From JAENVT01 sp031412355 (GTDB taxonomy: Bacteria; Actinomycetota; Acidimicrobiia; Acidimicrobiales; Ilumatobacteraceae): DNA of 14,401 bases. Location: contig JANOCR010000216.1 in assembly GCA_031412355.1 (NCBI GenBank), forward strand, positions 1 to 14,401, in the 5' to 3' direction. A model generated the notes under the pieces. It worked only from the letters and a program-made list of their open reading frames with translations, was not told the origin of the DNA and did no database searches. Below, in pieces: positions 1-7,287 of the stretch (its first letter is position 1; every line of letters begins with the position of its first letter). The position numbers and the translations under genes were made by a program.

Positions 1-537
1 GTGCACTGCACCCCCCGTGAGGTTCCAGATCAACCACGAGTCGATCGTGCCGAGCGCCAGCTGATCGTCGATCGGGATGTCTCGGTTGGTCAACAGCCAC
101 TCGAGCTTCGACGCCGAGAAGTACGGGTCGAGCACGAGTCCTGTGGTCTCGCGAACCAGTGGCAGGTATCCGCTCTCGCGCAGCGCCTCGCACCGATCCG
201 CAGTACGGCGATCCTGCCAGACAACGGCGGTTCCATACGGCTTGCCGGTGGTGCGATTCCAGGCGACGACGGTTTCTCGTTGATTGGCGATGCCGATCGC
301 GGCGATCGACTCGGTACCCACGCGTTGGACCACGTCGTTCAGCGTTGCCCTGGTCACCGCCCAGATCTCGTCGGCGTCGTGTTCGACCCATCCCGGCTCC
401 GGGTAGATCTGGGTGAACTCGTGGTAGGCCGCCGCTGTATCGCCGCCGTCCGGGAAGATCGCCCGGCTGCGGACGCCGGTGGTGCCGGCATCGATGGCGA
501 TCACGCAATGACCTGCTGATGTCGCACTGGATGTCAC
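1..537 (-). CDS. glpK: Glycerol kinase, N-terminal part (runs off left edge)
   Basis: FGGY-family sugar kinase that would phosphorylate glycerol to sn-glycerol 3-phosphate with ATP in the cytoplasm. Only the first 179 codons are present; the 3' part lies beyond position 1. Visible motifs are the phosphate-binding segment IAIDAGTT, the glycerol-contact segment NQRETVVAW, the VWQDRRTA block, and DPYFSASKLEWLL, all characteristic of glycerol kinases rather than xylulokinases or other FGGY members. The E. coli IDQGTTSSR segment reads IDAGTTGVRS here, a small departure. I chose GTG at 537, one nucleotide after the stop of the upstream small membrane gene (541-539), which implies co-transcription. 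A later GTG at 504-502 (MIAIDAGTT) is a possible alternative start. Family assignment is confident; the catalytic Asp and C-terminal domain cannot be checked. Confidence 0.9.
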   Translation of the reverse strand, partial: MTSSATSAGHCVIAIDAGTTGVRSRAIFPDGGDTAAAYHEFTQIYPEPGWVEHDADEIWAVTRATLNDVVQRVGTESIAAIGIANQRETVVAWNRTTGKPYGTAVVWQDRRTADRCEALRESGYLPLVRETTGLVLDPYFSASKLEWLLTNRDIPIDDQLALGTIDSWLIWNLTGGAVH

Positions 538-538
538 G

Positions 539-889
539 TCAGCGGCGCCGCTTCTTGGTCGAACGGTTGGGGCGTTGCGATGGGCCGGTGCTGGTTCGTT
601 TCGTCGGCGCCGGGCGTTGGCGGGCGGTCTGTGAGACGACGGACTGGGTGACGACCGCTGCGCGGCGACGCTCGCGGGCCTCGCGCATCGACTGCCGCTG
701 GTAGCCAAACTTCGACAGGACCGCAACAAAGCCCACGTAGAACGTCATTCCGATGACCAGCCCGAGAAAGTCACCCGGCTTCGGGTCATTGACAAGGAAC
801 ATGATCGCCACAGCCCCGATGACGATGAAGATGCTCGCCTCGCGCAACAGACGCTGCCATGGAATCGGCCGGTTTGCATCCCACGCCAA
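539..889 (-). CDS. Small two-helix membrane protein with basic tail
   Basis: Unrecognised protein of 116 residues. It has two predicted membrane segments (about residues 18-34 and 40-62) joined by a short Asp/Pro/Lys/Gly-containing loop, then a C-terminal tail of about 50 residues rich in Arg, Lys, Gln, Ser and Thr, ending in KKRRR. The start is TTG at 889-887: it lies 8 nt after an ideal Shine-Dalgarno sequence, AAGGAGG (minus strand of 898-904), which outweighs the rarity of TTG. The gene ends one nucleotide before the glycerol kinase start, so the two are probably one transcript. The basic tail may face the cytoplasm and bind nucleic acid or acidic lipid, but that is speculation. No function is assigned. 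Confidence 0.75.
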   Translation of the reverse strand: MAWDANRPIPWQRLLREASIFIVIGAVAIMFLVNDPKPGDFLGLVIGMTFYVGFVAVLSKFGYQRQSMREARERRRAAVVTQSVVSQTARQRPAPTKRTSTGPSQRPNRSTKKRRR

Positions 890-897
890 ATGGATCT

Positions 898-904
898 CCT
901 CCTT
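898..904 (-). promoter_or_regulatory. Strong ribosome binding site deciding a TTG start
   Basis: The minus strand reads AAGGAGG here, a seven-base match to the anti-Shine-Dalgarno, with 8 nt to the TTG at 889. It is the best ribosome binding site in the window. Because it sits in the 45-bp gap before the phosphofructokinase GTG, it also argues that the ATG at 890 on the plus strand is not the start of that gene. Confidence 0.8.
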
Positions 905-920
905 TTCGATCGCCGTGGCC

Positions 921-926
921 TAGCCT
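921..926 (+). promoter_or_regulatory. Candidate -10 element of a leaderless pfk promoter
   Basis: TAGCCT fits the actinobacterial TANNNT -10 pattern and is followed by 8 nt and then the GTG at 935. That spacing would put transcription initiation at or one base from the start codon. No Shine-Dalgarno sequence is visible before the GTG, as expected of a leaderless message. No convincing -35 hexamer is seen. The glycosyltransferase gene at 8400 has the same arrangement (TAGGCT, 8 nt, GTG). Confidence 0.45.
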
Positions 927-934
927 TTGCACAC

Positions 935-1969
935 GTGCGCGTCGGCATTTTGACAGGTGGCGGTGATTGTCCCGGACTCAACGCGGTCATCCGGGCGATT
1001 GTTCGCAAGGGCGAACTGAACTATGGCGACGAACTGATCGGATTCCTCGATGCGTGGGATGGCGTTCGCGAACGCCGAACGATGCCGCTGGATGTGCGTT
1101 CACTGCGTGGCATGCTGCCCAAAGGTGGCACCCTGCTGGGCACGCGCCGCGGCAGCCCCTACGACGATCCGAACGGGCCGGCCCAGGTCGCCGCAACGTT
1201 CCGAGAGATGGGGATCGACGGTCTGGTGGTGATCGGTGGCAATGGCTCGTTGACGGTCGCCTGCAAGCTCTTCCACGACCTCGACCTGCCGATCGTCGGC
1301 GTGCCGAAGACGATCGACAACGACATCGTCGGCACCGATATGACATTCGGGTTCACGACGGCGGTGCAGATCGCCACTGATGCCATCGATCGCCTGCACA
1401 CGACGGCCGAGAGCCACGACAGGGTGATGATCGTCGAGGTGATGGGTCGCCATTCGGGCTGGATCGCGACGTACGCAGGAATCGCAGGCGGCGCCACCGC
1501 AATCCTCATCCCGGAGGAGCCGTTCGACATCGCCAACATCTGCGAGTTGCTGCACCGCCGGCACGAGCGCGGCAGGTATGCATCGATCGTTGTCGTCGCG
1601 GAGGGTGCCGAGCCGCGCGAAGACACCATGCCGACCCGCGAAAAGATCTACGACCGCTTCGGCCACGTGCGCCTCGGCGGCATTGCCGACACCATCGCCC
1701 ACGCCATCGAGGCTCGCACGGGCTTGGAGACTCGGGTCGTGTTGCTCGGCCATGTGCAGCGCGGTGGTACACCATCGGCGTTCGACAGGGTGCTGTCGAC
1801 CCGCTACGGGATCGCCGCCATCGATGCTGTTCACAGCAACGAGTGGGGCAAGATGGCCGTGCTGCGCGGCACGGATGTCACGATGATCCCACTCGACGAA
1901 ACCGTGGGTAAGACCCGCTACGTCGATCTCCACCTGTACCACGACGTCGCCGAAGTGTTCTTCGGCTGA
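935..1969 (+). CDS. pfkA: 6-phosphofructokinase (group III / PPi-PFK-like lineage)
   Basis: Would phosphorylate fructose 6-phosphate to fructose 1,6-bisphosphate; 344 residues, close to the usual length. Motifs in order: ILTGGGDCPGLNAVIR (5-20), the nucleotide-contact region GGTLLGTRR (64-72), VIGGNGSL (99-106), PKTIDNDI (124-131) carrying the catalytic Asp128, MGRHSGWIA (170-178), and the effector or substrate segment GHVQRGGTPSAFDR near the C-terminus. Gly104 is the residue usual in ATP-users, while Lys125 (E. coli Gly124) is shared with pyrophosphate-dependent and actinobacterial group III enzymes. The residue matching E. coli Asp103 is Asn103, which is unusual. I chose GTG at 935 because the Rossmann-like strand begins directly after it and the upstream ATG at 890 overlaps the divergent gene's leader. 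The stop is 3 nt before the ABC ATPase start, so the gene probably heads the operon. ATP versus PPi as donor is not settled by sequence. Confidence 0.93.
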   Translation: MRVGILTGGGDCPGLNAVIRAIVRKGELNYGDELIGFLDAWDGVRERRTMPLDVRSLRGMLPKGGTLLGTRRGSPYDDPNGPAQVAATFREMGIDGLVVIGGNGSLTVACKLFHDLDLPIVGVPKTIDNDIVGTDMTFGFTTAVQIATDAIDRLHTTAESHDRVMIVEVMGRHSGWIATYAGIAGGATAILIPEEPFDIANICELLHRRHERGRYASIVVVAEGAEPREDTMPTREKIYDRFGHVRLGGIADTIAHAIEARTGLETRVVLLGHVQRGGTPSAFDRVLSTRYGIAAIDAVHSNEWGKMAVLRGTDVTMIPLDETVGKTRYVDLHLYHDVAEVFFG

Positions 1970-1972
1970 CTG

Positions 1973-2908
1973 ATGGTCCAAGTGAGCCAACCCCTTGTCT
2001 CGGCGCGTGGCCTCGCCAAGCAGTACGGCGATTTCGTGGCGGTCGATTCCATCGACTTCGATGTCGAGCCCGGTGAAGCGTTCGGCTTCCTCGGCCCGAA
2101 CGGCGCGGGCAAGTCGACGACCATGCGCATGATCGGATGTGTGTCGCCCGCCACGGCGGGTTCGCTGCAGATCTTCGGACTTGATGCAGCAACCAACGGG
2201 CGCTCGATCCGCGCTCGGCTGGGTGTCGTTCCGCAGCTCGACACGCTTGACAATGAGCTCAGCGTGATGGAGAACCTGGTGGTCTACGGCCGCTACTTCG
2301 ACATTCCCCGCGCCGAGTGTCGGCGCCGTGCCAAGGAGCTGCTCGAGTTCGTGCAGCTCGGCGAGCGCGCCGACAGCGTCGTGGACCAGTTGAGCGGCGG
2401 CATGAAGCGACGCCTCTCGATCAGTCGCTCGCTCATCAACCAGCCGGATCTGCTCCTGCTCGACGAGCCGACAACCGGTCTCGACCCGCAGGCACGGCAT
2501 GTCGTGTGGGACCGCCTGTACCGGTTGAAACATGATGGCGTCACCCTGATCATCACGACGCACTACATGGACGAGGCGGAGCAGCTCTGCGATCGACTGG
2601 TCGTGATGGACGGAGGTCGCATCGTCGCCACCGGCTCACCTCGGTCACTGATCGAGCAACACTCGACCAGGGAGGTACTCGAGCTCCGATTCACGCCGAA
2701 CACCGACGCCGAACAGCACCGCGACATGGCCGGAATCGGCGACCGAATCGAGGTGCTTCCGGATCGCACGTTGGTTTACGCCCACGACGGCGAGGCCGCG
2801 CTGGTCGACGTTCACCGACGCGGCATCCAGCCGATGAGCGCCCTCGTTCGGCGATCAAGCCTGGAGGACGTGTTCTTGCACCTGACCGGACGAACGCTGG
2901 TGGACTGA
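1973..2908 (+). CDS. ABC exporter ATP-binding protein (NodI/DrrA type)
   Basis: Cytoplasmic ATPase subunit of an ABC-2 exporter, 311 residues. It shows Walker A GPNGAGKST (41-49), Q-loop Gln88, signature LSGGM (140-144), Walker B LLLLDE (160-165), a D-loop in TTGLDPQAR, and switch His197. The run ARHVVWDRL and the C-terminal extension of about 90 residues ending in SLEDVFLHLTGR are typical of the NodI/DrrA drug- and lipid-export branch. It starts 3 nt after the phosphofructokinase stop, and an in-frame GTG at 1982 is an alternative start. It stops 2 nt before the first permease, so ATPase and permeases should be made together. The cargo cannot be read from sequence; family members move antibiotics, lipids or lipo-oligosaccharides, so self-resistance or envelope lipid export are both possible. 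Confidence 0.93.
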   Translation: MVQVSQPLVSARGLAKQYGDFVAVDSIDFDVEPGEAFGFLGPNGAGKSTTMRMIGCVSPATAGSLQIFGLDAATNGRSIRARLGVVPQLDTLDNELSVMENLVVYGRYFDIPRAECRRRAKELLEFVQLGERADSVVDQLSGGMKRRLSISRSLINQPDLLLLDEPTTGLDPQARHVVWDRLYRLKHDGVTLIITTHYMDEAEQLCDRLVVMDGGRIVATGSPRSLIEQHSTREVLELRFTPNTDAEQHRDMAGIGDRIEVLPDRTLVYAHDGEAALVDVHRRGIQPMSALVRRSSLEDVFLHLTGRTLVD

Positions 2909-2910
2909 CG

Positions 2911-3699
2911 ATGGCGATGGCCACCCCAGGGTCGGTCCGTGTGGCGTTCTGGCATGCCACCGTGTTCAAGCGGTTGTGGGTCAGCAACCTGCTGGCGTCG
3001 ATCGTGCAACCTCTGCTCTATCTGCTCGGCTTGGGCGTTGGTGTGGGTTCCCTCGTCGATCGAACATCTCGTGCCACCGATGTGCTCGGCGGTGTGTCGT
3101 ACGTTGCGTACATCTCGCCGGCGTTGATGGTCACGACGGCGATGGCTCTGTCAGCCAATGAGAGCCTGTGGCCGATCATGGGCGGGTTCGTCTGGCAGCG
3201 TTCGTACTTCGGGATCTCGGCGACCCCACTCGGCCCCGCCGACATCGTCGGCGGTCATGCGTTGTGGATCATCGTCAGATGTGCAGCCACCAGCAGTGCA
3301 GTGGCGTTCGTTCTGGCATTTTTCCCCGAGGCGCGGGACTGGGGTCTGCTTGCTGGCATCGCGGTTGCGTCATTGACCGGAGCGGCGTTCGCGATGCCGC
3401 TGATGGCGTTTTCCATTGGGCGGAAGACGGACGAGGGATTTGCGGCGATGAATAGGTTCCTCGTCATCCCGCTCTTCTTGTTCGGGGGCGCCTTCTACCC
3501 GATCACACAGCTCCCAGGGTGGCTACAGGTGATCGTCAAAATCCTGCCGCTGTGGCACGGAGTCGAACTGGCTCGCGGTTTCACAGTCGCCGATGTGAGC
3601 CGTTCGGCCGGGCTCGGCCACGTCGCCGTACTGCTCGCCTGGATCGTCGCCGGATCGTTTCTGTCGTCCCGGTTCATGCGGACGCGGTTGTACGAATGA
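2911..3699 (+). CDS. ABC-2 type permease, first of two (NodJ/DrrB type)
   Basis: Integral membrane subunit of 262 residues with about six predicted helices. Segments include 25-48, 62-82, 115-138, 146-168, 182-198 and 236-252. The family hallmark FGGAFYPITQLPGWLQ followed by PLWHGVELARG (about 191-223) is clear and typical of NodJ/DrrB-like ABC-2 permeases. The amphipathic N-terminal part (VAFWHATVFKRLWVSN) is the usual cytoplasmic coupling helix. It starts 2 nt after the ATPase stop, and its stop overlaps the ATG of the second permease by 4 nt (ATGA at 3696-3699). It presumably pairs with the next gene product to form a heterodimeric channel; substrate unknown. Confidence 0.9.
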   Translation: MAMATPGSVRVAFWHATVFKRLWVSNLLASIVQPLLYLLGLGVGVGSLVDRTSRATDVLGGVSYVAYISPALMVTTAMALSANESLWPIMGGFVWQRSYFGISATPLGPADIVGGHALWIIVRCAATSSAVAFVLAFFPEARDWGLLAGIAVASLTGAAFAMPLMAFSIGRKTDEGFAAMNRFLVIPLFLFGGAFYPITQLPGWLQVIVKILPLWHGVELARGFTVADVSRSAGLGHVAVLLAWIVAGSFLSSRFMRTRLYE

Positions 3700-4493
3700 C
3701 GCTCGTTTTGCGGATGTTGCCTCCGATGCTGCGCGACGTACGTCGCCCCCAGCGAATGGTCGGTCGCAACGTCGTGGCCTATCGACGGCAGTGGCTGATC
3801 ATCTTCAGTGGGTTCTTCGAGCCGCTGTTCTACCTGTTGTCGATGCGTGTCGGTCTGGGAGATCTGATCGGCGGCGTGACGGTCGATGGGCGAGCCGTGC
3901 CGTATGACGAGTTCGTTGCTCCCGCGTTGATGGCAGCGTCGGCCATGAACGGTGCGGTGTACGACTCGACGATGAACGTCTACTTCAAGATGAAATGGGC
4001 GCACATCTACGACGCTGCTCTGGCGACGCCGATGTCGGCCGGCGACGTGGCCGTCGGCGAGATCATGTGGGCCCTCATCCGCGGCCAGATCTACGCGATG
4101 GGATTCCTGGGCGTGATGTGGGGCCTCGGCTTGGTCGGTTCGCCGTGGGTGATCCTGGCTCTGCCATGTTGCGCGTTGATTGGATTGACCTTTGCCTCAG
4201 TGGGCTTTGCTGTGACCACGTACATGCGTGGCTTCAGCGATTTCGAGTTCGTTCCGACCGCGACGATGCCGATGTTCTTGTTCTCGGCGACGTTCTTCCC
4301 GTTGAGCAGCTACGGCTCCTTTGCATGGGTGGCGCAACTGTCGCCGCTGTATCACGGAGTTGCGCTCGTACGCGCCGCGAATGCGGGTGTTTTCACCCTG
4401 GCCAGTGTCGGTCATGTGGCGGTGTTGGTCATCGTGGCGGCAATTGCAATGACCGTCGCGGCGCGTCGGCTCGGCACCTTGTTGCTGTCGTGA
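3696..4493 (+). CDS. ABC-2 type permease, second of two
   Basis: Integral membrane subunit of 265 residues, a paralogue of the preceding permease with the same plan: an N-terminal coupling helix (NVVAYRRQWLIIFSGFFEPLF), about six helices, and the hallmark FLFSATFFPLSSYGSFAWV then LSPLYHGVALVR (about 194-226). The start ATG at 3696 overlaps the previous stop. A longer open frame upstream is shadow coding inside the first permease. Two distinct half-permeases with one ATPase match DrrABC-style exporters rather than the single-permease NodIJ form. The stop lies only 12 nt from the stop of the convergent lipoprotein gene, with no clear hairpin and T-tract terminator between them. Confidence 0.9.
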   Translation: MTLVLRMLPPMLRDVRRPQRMVGRNVVAYRRQWLIIFSGFFEPLFYLLSMRVGLGDLIGGVTVDGRAVPYDEFVAPALMAASAMNGAVYDSTMNVYFKMKWAHIYDAALATPMSAGDVAVGEIMWALIRGQIYAMGFLGVMWGLGLVGSPWVILALPCCALIGLTFASVGFAVTTYMRGFSDFEFVPTATMPMFLFSATFFPLSSYGSFAWVAQLSPLYHGVALVRAANAGVFTLASVGHVAVLVIVAAIAMTVAARRLGTLLLS

Positions 4494-4505
4494 CCCAATA
4501 CGCGA
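4494..4505. other. Twelve-bp convergent gap without a visible terminator
   Basis: Stops of the permease gene (plus) and the lipoprotein gene (minus) face each other across 12 nt. I see no GC-rich hairpin followed by a T-run on either side; only a weak CCGGC/GCCGG inverted pair lies nearby inside the lipoprotein gene. Termination may be Rho-dependent or the transcripts may overlap. Confidence 0.5.
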
Positions 4506-5123
4506 TCAGGGAACAGGCGCCGGCGAGGGCACAGCCGGAAACGCTGGCTGAGAAGAAACCACCAAGCCAGGGAAGTCGTAGCGAGTCAGCGGCTCGCTCT
4601 GCAACTCGCCACTGGCCGACGGCCATTGTTGGGGAACGCCATCGATCGCGATCGACACGGCCGAGACACTCGCGATCTCCGACGCGGTCAACACGATCTG
4701 GGCGACGCCGTCGATCAACGCCTCCCCTGTGAGCTGTTGCAGCTCGTTGGAGACGTTGACGACCAGCTCGGATTCGTCTTGGGTCACGTCGATCAGGCGT
4801 GTGCCCGGTGGAATCGCCGACCGCATCAGCGCCTGCAGTTCGGTGGTGTTCGGACCCTCGAACAGGGCTCGCATGACATCGGCGGGCGTGTCGCCGACGT
4901 CTCGCGCAACTGATTGCAGCGTGCGGGCCTGGCCGATGATCTCGGGCGACAACAGGTAGATCCGGCCGGAGCCGACGGCAGCGCCGGCCACCTGATCGAA
5001 CGCGCTGAGATCGCGCCGGTCGCGAACCGCAATGTTGCGGGGGGTGCTCTCGGCATCGATGGAGCACGAAGTAGCGACAAGCACCAGGAGAACCACGACA
5101 CCGATTCGGCGCGGCCCGATCAT
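4506..5123 (-). CDS. GerMN-domain lipoprotein, LpqB-like but short
   Basis: Predicted secreted lipoprotein of 205 residues. The N-terminus is a short signal peptide (MIGPRRIGVVVLLVLVATSC) with a lipobox-like end at Cys20; the -3 residue is Ala rather than the preferred Leu. Residues about 52-170 look like a GerMN (sporulation and spore germination) domain: IYLLSPE, then ALFEGPNTTELQ, SAIPPGTRLIDV, a Val/Asn-rich strand, AQIVLTASE, and a closing SIAIDG strand. The tail is rich in Pro and Ala. The start ATG overlaps the sensor kinase stop by 4 nt (ATGA, 5120-5123). In mycobacteria LpqB is encoded after MtrA-MtrB and acts on the sensor kinase. LpqB is much longer, with a C-terminal beta-propeller-like part that is absent here. 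A role as modulator of the adjacent kinase is inferred from order alone. Confidence 0.82.
   Translation of the reverse strand: MIGPRRIGVVVLLVLVATSCSIDAESTPRNIAVRDRRDLSAFDQVAGAAVGSGRIYLLSPEIIGQARTLQSVARDVGDTPADVMRALFEGPNTTELQALMRSAIPPGTRLIDVTQDESELVVNVSNELQQLTGEALIDGVAQIVLTASEIASVSAVSIAIDGVPQQWPSASGELQSEPLTRYDFPGLVVSSQPAFPAVPSPAPVP
4642..4655. repeat. 14-bp perfect palindrome TCGATCGCGATCGA
   Basis: Self-complementary 14-mer inside the GerMN lipoprotein gene, built from two CGATCG hexamers overlapping in register. It may simply reflect the general richness of this DNA in CGATCG and codon pairs such as ATC-GAT and GCG-ATC. No regulatory role is implied by its position. Confidence 0.6.
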
Positions 5124-6607
5124 CCGACGCCGACCTCTTCGGCTGGCAACTCCAGTACGAATCGTGCCCCCGGCTCGCCGTCGGCCCGGTCTTCGACCCA
5201 CACCCGGCCGCCGTGCATTCGCACGTGTTCGTCGACGAGCGACAGCCCGAGACCGGCTCCGTCGCTGCTGGACCGCCGGCCGGCCACGGCCCCGCGAGCG
5301 AACCGTTCGAACACGAGGTTGCGCTCCTCGTTCGGCACGCCAGGACCGTGGTCCTCGACGATGATCCACACGTGCGCCAACGGCTCGCCTTCGCCCTCGG
5401 CTTCGGTCACCGTGATCTCCGGCGCTCCGCCGCCGTGCACCCGGGCATTGTCGATGAGGTTGGCAACCACACGCGCCAACCTGCGCCGGTCACCGTGCAG
5501 GATCAGGCCCTCGGCGCGGTCGGTGACGGTCAGCTTGGTGCGTGGCATGCTGCTGACGGCCACCGCCTGACGCATGAACTCGGCCACCAGCAGATCTTCG
5601 AGATGCAGGCGGATCGCGCCGGCGTCGAATCTGGAGATCTCGAGCAGATCCTCGACGAGCCCTTGGAACCTGGCAACGTCGCCGACCAAGAGGTCGAGTG
5701 CCGCCTGCGCACGTTCCGGCATCTCGTCGCGGCGGGCCTGCATGACCTCGACGCTGGCTGCGAGGGTCATCAGCGGTGACCGCAACTCGTGACTGACGTC
5801 GCTGGCAAATCTGGCGTCACGTTCGACGCGGTTCTGCAATGCCTCGGCCATGTCGTTGAAGGCCGTCGACAGCAGTTGCAGGTCGTGGTCGTCAGTGTTC
5901 TCGAGACGTGTGTCGAGCCGGCCCCCGGCGATCGCCTTGGCCGCCTGCGCGGCGTCGCCCAATGGGCGGATGACACGCTTGGCGGCGATCATGCCCGTCA
6001 AAGCGCCGGCGAGGGTCGTGATCATGCCACCGAACAGCAGACTGAGACCCACGTTGCGCAGGGTCGTGTTGGCGTTCGCCAAGTCCGCGAACTCGAAGTA
6101 CGCCGCATTCGACGATTCCAGGGGTATCCCGATCACCAGCGTCGGGATCCCGTCGAAGGAGATGATCATCCGAGCCGGGGTTCGCTCGGTGATGACCCTC
6201 GTTTGCATGGCTGCGGGGATCACATCGGAGGTGAACCTTGCCGATGGCGAGGCCCATGCACCGTCGATGTTGATCGCTACCTGGGTGACGCCCACCTGCT
6301 GAAGTCGATCGATGATGGTGTTGGCGCTGGTGTTGCTGGCGCTGATCTCGCGTTGCGCGACCCGGGCGTTGCGGTACGCCTGTTCCGTGCTGGTGCGCTC
6401 GCGCTGGTTGATGAGGCTGCTCCGCGTGAACGAGTAGGCGACCGCCGCGAGAAACGTCGACAGCAGCAGGGCTCCGATGACGAACATCGACATGATCCGC
6501 GTTCGGAGCCCGAACCTCGCCGGCCGCCACTTGGCAAACAGGCCGAGCGCCAACTTGCCCAGCCCGCGCCGCGGCTCCGAGCCGACGACGTCGTGCGTGA
6601 TGGTCAC
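5120..6607 (-). CDS. Sensor histidine kinase with HAMP domain (MtrB-like)
   Basis: Membrane histidine kinase of 495 residues. It has a cytoplasmic N-terminus, helix 1 at about 38-60, an extracytoplasmic sensor region of about 125 residues (61-185), helix 2 at about 186-208, and a HAMP linker (209-262). The dimerisation and phosphoacceptor box DVSHELRSPL contains His273. The ATP-binding domain has N-box NLIDNARVHG (383-392), G1 VEDHGPGVP (417-425), F-box VFERFARG and G2 DGAGLGLSL (449-457). All catalytic motifs are intact. The GTG start overlaps the response regulator stop (GTGA, 6604-6607), and the stop overlaps the lipoprotein ATG, so the three products should be made together. The H-box and gene order resemble MtrB, but orthology is not proven; AfsQ2-type and other actinobacterial kinases are alternatives. 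The signal sensed is unknown. Confidence 0.93.
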   Translation of the reverse strand: MTITHDVVGSEPRRGLGKLALGLFAKWRPARFGLRTRIMSMFVIGALLLSTFLAAVAYSFTRSSLINQRERTSTEQAYRNARVAQREISASNTSANTIIDRLQQVGVTQVAINIDGAWASPSARFTSDVIPAAMQTRVITERTPARMIISFDGIPTLVIGIPLESSNAAYFEFADLANANTTLRNVGLSLLFGGMITTLAGALTGMIAAKRVIRPLGDAAQAAKAIAGGRLDTRLENTDDHDLQLLSTAFNDMAEALQNRVERDARFASDVSHELRSPLMTLAASVEVMQARRDEMPERAQAALDLLVGDVARFQGLVEDLLEISRFDAGAIRLHLEDLLVAEFMRQAVAVSSMPRTKLTVTDRAEGLILHGDRRRLARVVANLIDNARVHGGGAPEITVTEAEGEGEPLAHVWIIVEDHGPGVPNEERNLVFERFARGAVAGRRSSSDGAGLGLSLVDEHVRMHGGRVWVEDRADGEPGARFVLELPAEEVGVG

Positions 6608-7284
6608 GACTGAAGGCGATACCCGAGGCCGCGCACGGTCACGACGTGGCGTGGGTTGGCGGCGTCGGCTTCGACCTTGGTGCGCAGGCGGCGAACGTGG
6701 ACGTCGACGAGCCGGCCGTCCCCGAAGTAGTCATAGCCCCACACCTTGTCGAGCAGGCTCTCCCTGCTGAAGACGCGGCCCGGGTTCTGAGCCAACTCGC
6801 ACAGCAGCCGGAACTCGGTCTTGGTGAGGTGCAACTCGGTTCCGGAGCGCAACACCTTGCCCTCGTCGGGAATGATCTCGAGGTCGCCGAACACCAGACG
6901 GGCATGCGAGGGGCTGATCGGGCGAATTCGTCGAAGCAGGGCGCGGATACGAGCGGACAGCTCTTTCGGTGCAAACGGCTTGGTCAGGTAGTCGTCGGCG
7001 CCCGCCTCGAGGCCTGCCACCACGTCGTGGGTGTCGTTGCGTGCCGTTACCATCACGATCGGCACGTCGCTGTGACGGCGCAGGGTGCGGCACAGCTCGA
7101 AACCGTCCATGCCCGGCAGCATGATGTCGATCAGGACGACATCCGGTAGCGCTCGGTGGAATAGATCGATGGCTTCCTCGCCACTGCCGGCTTCGTCGAC
7201 AGTCCAGCCCTCGTCCTCAAGAGCCAGTTTGACCGCCGTTCGGATGCGCTCGTCGTCTTCGACGGAAAGGATGCGAGTACCCAC
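6604..7284 (-). CDS. OmpR/PhoB-family response regulator (MtrA-like)
   Basis: DNA-binding response regulator of 226 residues. The receiver domain (about 3-115) has the acidic pair Glu9/Asp10/Asp11, phosphoacceptor Asp53 in LIDIMLPGMDG, Thr80 and Lys102 in YLTKPFAPKEL. The C-terminal winged-helix domain (about 130-224) shows the usual LTKTEFRLLCELA, VFSRESLLDKVWGY, RLVDVHVRRLRTKVE and VRGLGYRL blocks. The start is GTG at 7284-7282, 3 nt after the phosphatase stop (7290-7288); no good Shine-Dalgarno is visible, so translation is probably coupled. It would be phosphorylated by the overlapping sensor kinase. The best known match in style is MtrA, which acts on cell-wall and division genes in mycobacteria; that role here is inference from gene order. 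Confidence 0.94.
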   Translation of the reverse strand: MGTRILSVEDDERIRTAVKLALEDEGWTVDEAGSGEEAIDLFHRALPDVVLIDIMLPGMDGFELCRTLRRHSDVPIVMVTARNDTHDVVAGLEAGADDYLTKPFAPKELSARIRALLRRIRPISPSHARLVFGDLEIIPDEGKVLRSGTELHLTKTEFRLLCELAQNPGRVFSRESLLDKVWGYDYFGDGRLVDVHVRRLRTKVEADAANPRHVVTVRGLGYRLQS

Positions 7285-7287
7285 GGC

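Noticed and set aside
294..308. CGATCGC and GCGATCG inverted arms around one base as an operator
   Set aside because: Inside the glycerol kinase coding region and one of many CGATCG-type repeats; nothing ties it to regulation.
1..519. A 172-codon plus-strand open frame at the left edge
   Set aside because: Antisense to the glycerol kinase frame, which carries unmistakable family motifs.
890..934. Possible 15-residue N-terminal extension of the phosphofructokinase from the ATG at 890
   Set aside because: The extension (MDLLLFDRRGLAFAH) has no family match, the conserved first strand starts at the GTG at 935, and the region holds the ribosome binding site of the divergent gene.
1100..2563. 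A 487-codon open frame on the minus strand across the phosphofructokinase and ABC ATPase genes
   Set aside because: It is antisense to two well-supported genes, has no recognisable domain, and is explained by the scarcity of stops in the antisense frame of GC-rich codons.
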